Shown here: one piece after another, positions 29,421 to 34,150 of the stretch
Layout: each line of letters begins with the position of its first letter
How positions within the stretch are numbered: position 1 is the first letter of the stretch
Virus record (IMG/VR): IMGVR_UViG_3300020470_000097
Coordinates: 1-34,150 of that record
Source: a virus
Length of the DNA stretch: 34,150 nucleotides
Strand: one strand, 5' to 3'
Notes under the pieces: generated by a model
What the model saw: the letters and a program-made list of their open reading frames with translations, nothing else
Told to the model about the DNA's origin: nothing
Databases searched by the model: none
Made by a program: the position numbers and the translations under genes

Positions 29421-32054
29421 TTATACCGTTATCCCCAATACTGCAATCTTACTTGCTGATATCTTTTTAGCAGGATCCATAAGAGGTAGCATCTTACCAC
29501 CACCAACACCTGCCATATTTTGACCTCCTCCCAATCCCGAAGTTAATGATTTATCAACCTGGACTCCACCACCCATATCTGAAGATTTTGCAGGTGGTTT
29601 AATAGCATCTCCTGCTGGAGGTTTGGCAGACTTCATTAAAGGACTTCCTTTTGGAATATCCGCAACTGCAATACCAATTACTTTATCTTCATCACCTTCC
29701 TTATCACCCATCATTGCACCCAACTTATCTTTTGCACCACTTACCAATTGCGCTAATGGATGTTTCATTGCTAATTTTTTAGCACCACCTAATATACCTT
29801 TACCCATATTAGCATTCATCTTCATAAGATTCTGAACACCAATCTTTGCTGTAGATACTTTATTCATTACAAACTCACCAGGAGTTAACATAGCAGGAAC
29901 AGTATCTTTATTACCACTTCCAGGAACATTACCTCCACCACTCATAGTCATTATATTAGATAATGTTGGAACAATACCACCAGCATTTAACCCAACTGCT
30001 TGTGCAGTCTCATCTGGGTTTAAGAACTGTGTTCCAGATTCCATATCAATTCTAATTGCTTCATCTCTTTTTGCATCTGATGCTTTCCATGCATCACTAC
30101 TATTAAGAATAGGAAAAAGAGTTTCTTCTGGTATACCTACAAGTCTTCCTTGCCCATCAGGATATTGTACAACATCCATAAAATTAATATCTTCATATCC
30201 TTTTACCTTACGTATAGATTCGACAAGTTGGGTCTGATGTTCTATCAAATCAGGCATCCCTATAGAACCACCCAATTCAGTCAATGTTTCTTTATCCTCT
30301 ATTACCTCACCTCCTTTTGTTTTGAGACTAGAGGTAAATGTTTCCTTATTATACATAAATTGATCTGGTAGAACTTGACCCATTCTATATCCAGTTGTTC
30401 CAAAATGAGATTTATCTCCAACAGGACCACCACCCGAATAAGCAGGTTTTCCATCCTTTTCTGTCGGTTTATTTGTACCACCAGCAGCAGCATTCATTGC
30501 AGCAAGAGTATCTACACCATATGCCTGTACTGCACCCTTACTTAAAACAAACTCACCATCGGTAAGCATTGCAGGGACTTTATCATCTCCTTTCTCACCC
30601 CGTATTTGCCCACCTTCTTTAGATTCTACAGGACCACCTTCCTTAAACTTAGACGACATCTCATCTAGTTTCAACTTTTCTGCATCAGTTCTATCTCCTC
30701 TTGGAGTAACAGATGTTAGCTCTGCAGGTTCTTTGGATTCTGATGGATCTTTTGTTTCAGGAGCATCACCACCAAGTTTCTTTGCATCATTTTCTATATT
30801 TTTTCCTAAATCTTCCCCTGTCTTTGTGGCATCACTCTCAACATTCTTTAATTCCTTATCAACTTTACCCCCAAAACTAAAAATTGATTTCACTATATTA
30901 ATAATCTTAGGAATACCCCATGCCAATAATGCAATTGTCCCAAGAATCATTCCTCCAGGACCTAATAAGGCTGGAACAAATGCCATGATACTTGCTAATA
31001 AAACTGGCCACCAATCTTTAAGGAATTTAAATAAAGAACTAACCTTATCTTTATTTGCAGGATCAGTAAACCACTCAAACAAACTCATAACAGCTCTTCC
31101 TAATAAGACCCCTACTAAGAAGTCCATCACTTTAGTCCATAAACTCTTAACAGGTGCAAGAACTTTTTCTCCTATCTTCTTTGCACCACCCATTATCTTA
31201 CCACCAGCCTCTAAGGCTTTCTCCTTCATTCCTCTTTTCTTCTTCTGCTGCTGTTCTCTTTGTTCAGAAACCTGTTCTTGACTAACTTTTTGTTGATCTA
31301 TTAATGTTTGTCTAATCGAATCAACACTACCAGCAATCGAATTAACAACACCTATTACACCATCTAAAGGAGATGCAGGTTGTTGTGATTGAGATACATC
31401 CTCTACTGTTTTTGATAGTCCATCTTTTTCTTGCTTATCACCTAACTTAAATCTTCTCTTTCTTTCTTCAGGACTTAGATACTCTCCTTTTTCATCTACA
31501 CCCATCACCCTCGATTTATATCCAGCATCAAATGGAGTTCCTTTTGCTAAATCTTTAGCACTTATCTTTCTCTTTTTAGCCTTAATTGGTGGTCTCTTTT
31601 TCCTTGGTTTCTTCTTCTTTGCTTCTGGTTTCTTTTTCTTTGGTTCTGTCTTTGGTTCTGGTTGATTACGAACATCATCTAAAACATCATCCAAACCTGG
31701 AGGTATTTCATCTTCTCCTTCAGGTGTCTCGTCTGTTACTTCAGGTTCTTTAGGTGTCTCGTCTGTTACTTCAGGTTCTTTAGGTGTCTCGTCTGTTACT
31801 TCTTCTTCTATTTTTTCTACTACTTCCTCTACTGCTGCTTCTGCTGTCTCTAATTCTGCAAGTCTTTTCTCAAGCCCAAGAACACGCACCAAGGTTTTCC
31901 TTTGCATTCCAAAGGACTTACTTAGTGTTTTATGTAATTGAGCAAGTTGAATAGGAATGTCTTTCTCAAGACGTTCAACTTTACCCGCTAGTTGATAGTG
32001 AGGATCATGCTTTGCTCTCAAAGCATCTATCATATTGGGTTTAGTACTTGGCAT
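29421..32054 (-). CDS. Tape-measure-like tail protein
   Basis: This 877-residue protein has a predicted N-terminal coiled coil (KVERLEKDIPIQLAQLHKTL and on, to about residue 110), an acidic Pro-rich segment with a tandem 10-residue repeat (EVTDETPKEP), and a lysine-rich segment (PKKKKPEAKKKKPRKKRPP). A membrane-like domain at about 299-400 contains KSLWTKVMDFLVGVLLG and LLGPGGMILGTIALLAW. The C-terminal half has two copies of a tape-measure signature, DKVPAMLTDGEFV (about 489) and DTVPAMLTPGEFV (about 716), common in tail-length proteins. It overlaps the 62-residue gene by 14 bases. A T4 gp29-type tail-length and DNA-ejection role is likely. Confidence 0.7.
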   Translation of the reverse strand: MPSTKPNMIDALRAKHDPHYQLAGKVERLEKDIPIQLAQLHKTLSKSFGMQRKTLVRVLGLEKRLAELETAEAAVEEVVEKIEEEVTDETPKEPEVTDETPKEPEVTDETPEGEDEIPPGLDDVLDDVRNQPEPKTEPKKKKPEAKKKKPRKKRPPIKAKKRKISAKDLAKGTPFDAGYKSRVMGVDEKGEYLSPEERKRRFKLGDKQEKDGLSKTVEDVSQSQQPASPLDGVIGVVNSIAGSVDSIRQTLIDQQKVSQEQVSEQREQQQKKKRGMKEKALEAGGKIMGGAKKIGEKVLAPVKSLWTKVMDFLVGVLLGRAVMSLFEWFTDPANKDKVSSLFKFLKDWWPVLLASIMAFVPALLGPGGMILGTIALLAWGIPKIINIVKSIFSFGGKVDKELKNVESDATKTGEDLGKNIENDAKKLGGDAPETKDPSESKEPAELTSVTPRGDRTDAEKLKLDEMSSKFKEGGPVESKEGGQIRGEKGDDKVPAMLTDGEFVLSKGAVQAYGVDTLAAMNAAAGGTNKPTEKDGKPAYSGGGPVGDKSHFGTTGYRMGQVLPDQFMYNKETFTSSLKTKGGEVIEDKETLTELGGSIGMPDLIEHQTQLVESIRKVKGYEDINFMDVVQYPDGQGRLVGIPEETLFPILNSSDAWKASDAKRDEAIRIDMESGTQFLNPDETAQAVGLNAGGIVPTLSNIMTMSGGGNVPGSGNKDTVPAMLTPGEFVMNKVSTAKIGVQNLMKMNANMGKGILGGAKKLAMKHPLAQLVSGAKDKLGAMMGDKEGDEDKVIGIAVADIPKGSPLMKSAKPPAGDAIKPPAKSSDMGGGVQVDKSLTSGLGGGQNMAGVGGGKMLPLMDPAKKISASKIAVLGITV
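31711..31800 (-). repeat. 30-bp tandem repeat encoding EVTDETPKEP
   Basis: A 30-base unit is present in two identical copies at 31741-31770 and 31771-31800. A third, partly matching copy covers 31711-31740 and shares the last ~16 bases. It gives a 10-residue acidic repeat in the first tape-measure-like protein. It keeps the frame and could vary in copy number. Confidence 0.9.
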
Positions 32055-32229
32055 TAGCCTTTTCTTGGTTCCGTTTTAGTTCCTCTTCTTCGAGGTGCAA
32101 TCTTAGAAGTCCAACATAAATGTCTCGCTCCCAAGGCATCATATTCTCAATTTCTGTTAATGAATATTTATGGTACTGCATCAAGGCAAAATTGAGACGG
32201 AAGTAATTCTCAAGGTCCATATGGACCAT
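32041..32229 (-). CDS. Small tail-assembly protein, probable frameshift extension of gp26 (gp51-like position)
   Basis: This 62-residue frame reads MVHMDLENYFRLNFALMQYH, then YSLTEIENMMPWERDIYVGL and a charged helix. The MPWERDIYVxLL helix pattern resembles the second part of tail-assembly chaperones encoded just upstream of tape-measure genes. Annotators of related phages often name genes in this position gp51. No Shine-Dalgarno sequence is visible before ATG 32229, and the frame is reachable from gp26 by a -1 shift at 32238-32244, so it may be made only or partly as a gp26 fusion of about 303 residues. It overlaps the first tape-measure-like gene by 14 bases, giving further coupling. Free initiation at ATG 32229 or 32220 is the alternative. 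Confidence 0.7.
   Translation of the reverse strand: MVHMDLENYFRLNFALMQYHKYSLTEIENMMPWERDIYVGLLRLHLEEEELKRNQEKANAKY
32214..32227 (-). promoter_or_regulatory. Perfect palindrome forming a hairpin downstream of the slippery site
   Basis: GGTCCATATGGACC is a perfect 14-base inverted repeat. In RNA it gives a 5-bp GGUCC/GGACC stem with an AUAU loop. It starts 10 bases after the slippery heptamer, close to the usual spacing for a frameshift-stimulating hairpin. It also covers the start region of the 62-residue frame. Confidence 0.5.
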
Positions 32230-32231
32230 GC

Positions 32232-32951
32232 CTAGGCGAAAAAAGATGCTAATCCCTCCAATACCACATCACTCTCAACTTTTGTTTTTGGATTAGTTAC
32301 TTTAATAGTATGAGACAATTTAGGCATAGTTTCGAAGAAAGTCTCAATTTGCTTAAATTGACTAGAATTCATTTGCTCTAAGAAATCATTTACTTCTTTC
32401 TTAGTACAATCAGCTGTTGCCCAAACCTCATCTTTATTATAAATTTTATCAATACAAGAAGCGATCAACTGGAATGACTGATCCATTTGATTCTTTTCAT
32501 TAAAATCAAAATTATTTTTAATAAATTGATCCAATGACGGATACTTCATTTCCATCATCAAATCTTCATCTATTTTAATTTGTTTAGTATGATCTTCATT
32601 TTTCTGAACTTGAATATCATCTAAATTAATGTCTACAGTTACTTGAGTTGCCCCATCATCAGGACAAACAATATTAACTTCCAATTCCTCACCAACAGAT
32701 TTACCTCTAATATTAAGGAACAAAAATTCAATATCAAAAGTAGGAAGTTGTTCTACTTTAATTCCCTTTGTTTGTACACAGTTCTTTAATACTGATTTAA
32801 TAGCAGTTGTGATCTGCTTATTATCTTCACTTTCTAAAGCAAGTACTAATAATTTTTCCTCTTTTACTAAAAAAGGTCTATATTGTACTGTCTCGTCTGT
32901 TGATGGTAAAACCAATTCATAGGTTGGCGTAGCAATCTTTGGTAATGGCAT
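32232..32951 (-). CDS. gp26: Baseplate hub gp26-like protein (tail-assembly chaperone-like)
   Basis: This 239-residue protein starts MPLPKIATPTYELVLPSTDE and continues VQYRPFLVKEEKLLVLALES, the recognisable start of the T4 gp26 baseplate family. The middle is an all-beta region with a KVEQLPTFDIEFLFLNIRGK segment, and the end is helical (IASCIDKIYN, EQMNSSQFKQIETFFETMPK). In T4, gp26 takes part in hub assembly. The gene lies just upstream of a short frame and the tape-measure genes, the same order as in tail-assembly chaperone systems. AGGAT precedes the start, and a TATAAATA box lies 28 bases before it. The last codons form an in-phase -1 slippery site (TCT TTT TTC). Confidence 0.85.
   Translation of the reverse strand: MPLPKIATPTYELVLPSTDETVQYRPFLVKEEKLLVLALESEDNKQITTAIKSVLKNCVQTKGIKVEQLPTFDIEFLFLNIRGKSVGEELEVNIVCPDDGATQVTVDINLDDIQVQKNEDHTKQIKIDEDLMMEMKYPSLDQFIKNNFDFNEKNQMDQSFQLIASCIDKIYNKDEVWATADCTKKEVNDFLEQMNSSQFKQIETFFETMPKLSHTIKVTNPKTKVESDVVLEGLASFFA
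32238..32244 (-). promoter_or_regulatory. Probable -1 programmed frameshift slippery heptamer T TTT TTC
   Basis: In the gp26 frame the codons read GCA TCT TTT TTC GCC TAG, so the heptamer T TTT TTC has the canonical X XXY YYZ phase. A -1 slip continues CGC CTA GGC ATG GTC CAT with no stop, joining the 62-residue frame. The gp26 stop is two codons after the heptamer. The match to phase and position is exact; function is inferred. Confidence 0.6.
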
Positions 32952-32978
32952 AATATCCTATAAAAATTTCAGTGCGTA

Positions 32979-32986
32979 TATTTATA
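32979..32986 (-). promoter_or_regulatory. T4-type late promoter box TATAAATA
   Basis: This is a perfect TATAAATA on the minus strand in the 52-base gap between the tube-initiator-like gene and gp26, 28 bases before the gp26 start. It is likely to drive gp26 and the tape-measure and hub genes as one late unit. Confidence 0.65.
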
Positions 32987-33003
32987 TATAAGGGTTTTTA
33001 AGA

Positions 33004-33777
33004 TTATGAACCAAAATAATCTAAAACATTCTGAGCTGCCTGTGAAGATACATTTAAACCAGTGGCATCATTAAGAATATCTATACCAAAATCAAGCAAA
33101 GGATTAACACCACTCTGTCCTGCTCCACTATTAACTGGTGGTTTGGTTGCTTGTGAAGAAATAGTCCCTCTATCTAACCCCATTAACACATATCTAACAT
33201 ATGTCATAGAAACTGTACATTTTAAAAGATTAGATCCATCATACGATAGTGGCATCGAAGTCATTGCCTTTGGCCATGCTTTAACAAATTGATACTGTAA
33301 TTGTCCACTATGTTTTTCCCAAAAACTTTTCTCAAATTTAGTAATAGTTAATCCACTAGAAGTATATCCATCATCACCATCAGGATATCTCGCCCTATAA
33401 TTATAATTCGCATATAGAGGATTTACTTGATCAGATTCATTTTCATTCATTACACCTCTCATCCATTTCTCAAAGAATTTTATAGGAACATAATTCTCAC
33501 CATCAACATAAAAAGTAAAATCCATACTTTCATCAAACATTCTTCTATATGCGTGTCTCTCAGTTACTCCAGTATAGTCATTAGTTATTTCTGACGTTGC
33601 TATATTAGATCCTGGTAATGATGCTTCGGTGCATTGCAAATTTAACCTTATCCTCTCACTACTCTCTAACTCACTCTGCATGAAGGGAGGTAGGGGAATC
33701 TGAACCTCAAAATGTGAAGTTAAAGCAGGATTAAGTAGATTAGCTTTTATGGCAGATGTGCCTCTTTTGGTAGGCAT
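33004..33777 (-). CDS. Tail-tube-fold baseplate protein (gp54/gp48-like)
   Basis: This 257-residue protein has the pattern of tail tube and tube-initiator proteins: a LTSHFEVQIPLPP strand near the N-terminus, ERIRLNLQCTEASLPGSNIA, then YRRMFDESMDFTFYVDGENY followed by IKFFEKWMRGVM. The C-terminal region MPLSYDGSNLLKCTVSMTYV resembles, from memory, the LSYDGDN segment of T4 gp54. In T4, gp48 and gp54 sit on the hub and start tube polymerisation. The length is shorter than T4 gp54 (320 residues). It is the first gene on this minus-strand stretch and divergent from gp4. The tube-fold class is likely; gp54 versus gp48 is not resolved. Confidence 0.7.
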   Translation of the reverse strand: MPTKRGTSAIKANLLNPALTSHFEVQIPLPPFMQSELESSERIRLNLQCTEASLPGSNIATSEITNDYTGVTERHAYRRMFDESMDFTFYVDGENYVPIKFFEKWMRGVMNENESDQVNPLYANYNYRARYPDGDDGYTSSGLTITKFEKSFWEKHSGQLQYQFVKAWPKAMTSMPLSYDGSNLLKCTVSMTYVRYVLMGLDRGTISSQATKPPVNSGAGQSGVNPLLDFGIDILNDATGLNVSSQAAQNVLDYFGS

Positions 33778-33779
33778 TT

Positions 33780-33787
33780 TATAAATA
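33780..33787 (+). promoter_or_regulatory. T4-type late promoter box TATAAATA for gp4
   Basis: This is a perfect TATAAATA on the plus strand in the 33-base divergent gap, with the gp4 ATG 24 bases after its end. It overlaps the leader of the minus-strand gene at 33777. No clear ribosome site follows. Confidence 0.6.
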
Positions 33788-33810
33788 CTATTTGACCTTA
33801 TATATTATGT

Positions 33811-34150
33811 ATGGCTGAAAGCAAAAAGAGTTTATTTAAACCCACAAAACCAAAGAAATATAAGGGTGATGTTAATAATATTATCTGTCGTAGTTCTTGG
33901 GAAGCAAAATTTTGCAATTACTGTGATATAAATGAAAATATTATAGAGTGGGGTAGTGAAGAATTTTGGATACCCTATCGATCTCCCCTAGATAATAGAG
34001 TACATCGTTATTTTCCAGATTTTCTTATCAAAATAAAAGAATCTACTGGAATAATAAAGACCTATGTGATTGAGGTGAAACCGAGAAAACAAACTCGTCC
34101 ACCTATAAAGAGAAAGAATGTGACAAAGAATTTTATCCGTGAATCTACAG
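33811..34150 (+). CDS. gp4: Head completion protein gp4-like, PD-(D/E)XK fold (3' end outside window)
   Basis: The first 113 codons are visible. An upstream ATG at 33807 is followed by a stop, so ATG 33811 is the start. The sequence GDVNNIICRSSWEAKFCNYC resembles the T4 gp4 (gp50) head completion family. The pattern of a PD-(D/E)XK nuclease fold is present: Glu31 in SSWEAKF, Asp70 in YFPDFLIK, and Glu88-Val-Lys90 in IEVKPRKQT. In T4, gp4 is needed to make filled heads ready for tail joining. It is the only plus-strand gene, so it belongs to a different transcript. The family assignment is good; nuclease activity is not shown. Confidence 0.85.
   Translation, partial: MAESKKSLFKPTKPKKYKGDVNNIICRSSWEAKFCNYCDINENIIEWGSEEFWIPYRSPLDNRVHRYFPDFLIKIKESTGIIKTYVIEVKPRKQTRPPIKRKNVTKNFIREST

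Noticed and set aside
30733-31281. Plus-strand frame of 182 codons opposite the first tape-measure-like gene
   Set aside because: It lies wholly inside a well-supported minus-strand gene and has low-complexity antisense composition.
32165-32172. CATAAATA on the minus strand inside the 62-residue frame
   Set aside because: It encodes His-Lys-Tyr of the conserved-looking segment, so the match can come from coding constraint. It is 111 bases from the next start.
1-34150. Defence island, CRISPR, transposon or integration signature
   Set aside because: All genes fit a phage structural module. No spaced direct repeats, transposase or integrase was seen. The tandem repeats are in-frame coding repeats.

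Overview
The window is a late, structural segment of a T4-like marine myovirus, either a cyanophage or a pelagiphage-type relative. This rests on an AT-rich sequence, long tightly packed co-directional genes, and T4-type baseplate proteins in T4-like company: gp26, gp27, a gp5 without lysozyme, a tube-fold gp54/gp48-like protein and gp4. Box sequences identical to the T4 late promoter (TATAAATA, or CATAAATA) precede several transcription units. No host-marker or auxiliary metabolic gene is present, so I cannot name the host. All genes lie on the minus strand except a gp4 homologue that starts at 33811 and runs off the right edge.

In transcription order on the minus strand (right to left), the baseplate hub and tail-length module comes first: a tube-initiator-like protein (33777-33004), gp26 (32951-32232), a small 62-residue frame (32229-32041), two large tape-measure-like proteins (32054-29421 and 29416-26999), gp27 (26974-25523), a His-rich 89-residue protein and gp5 (25228-23183). 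A second unit starts at about 23180. It holds a giant modular protein of 2589 residues, a separate beta-helical spike-like protein, a 258-residue protein with a conserved fibre-type C-terminal domain, and three small genes. The left 13 kb is an adhesin/fibre cassette: a 1978-residue protein with a beta-helix-like start, a 1104-residue polyglycine protein, a 405-residue repeat fibre, a 179-residue beta-rich structural protein, and a long fibre with 17-residue repeats that leaves the window at base 1.

The most interesting signal is at the end of gp26. A canonical -1 slippery heptamer, T TTT TTC, sits in the correct phase two codons before the gp26 stop and is followed by a GC-rich hairpin. The -1 frame runs without a stop into the 62-residue frame, which lies directly upstream of the tape-measure genes. 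This matches the layout of the lambda G/GT tail-assembly chaperone frameshift and suggests that a T4-like phage makes a gp26 fusion by programmed frameshifting. It is an inference from sequence and needs direct testing. Other notable points are two adjacent tape-measure-like genes that share a membrane-domain signature, a giant protein built from at least three repeated module families (including four PA14-like units with an NKY signature), and a central spike whose hub and needle are encoded by separate genes 7.8 kb apart.

There is no stretch over 300 bases without a gene. I saw no tRNA, rRNA, CRISPR array, insertion sequence, integrase or attachment site.
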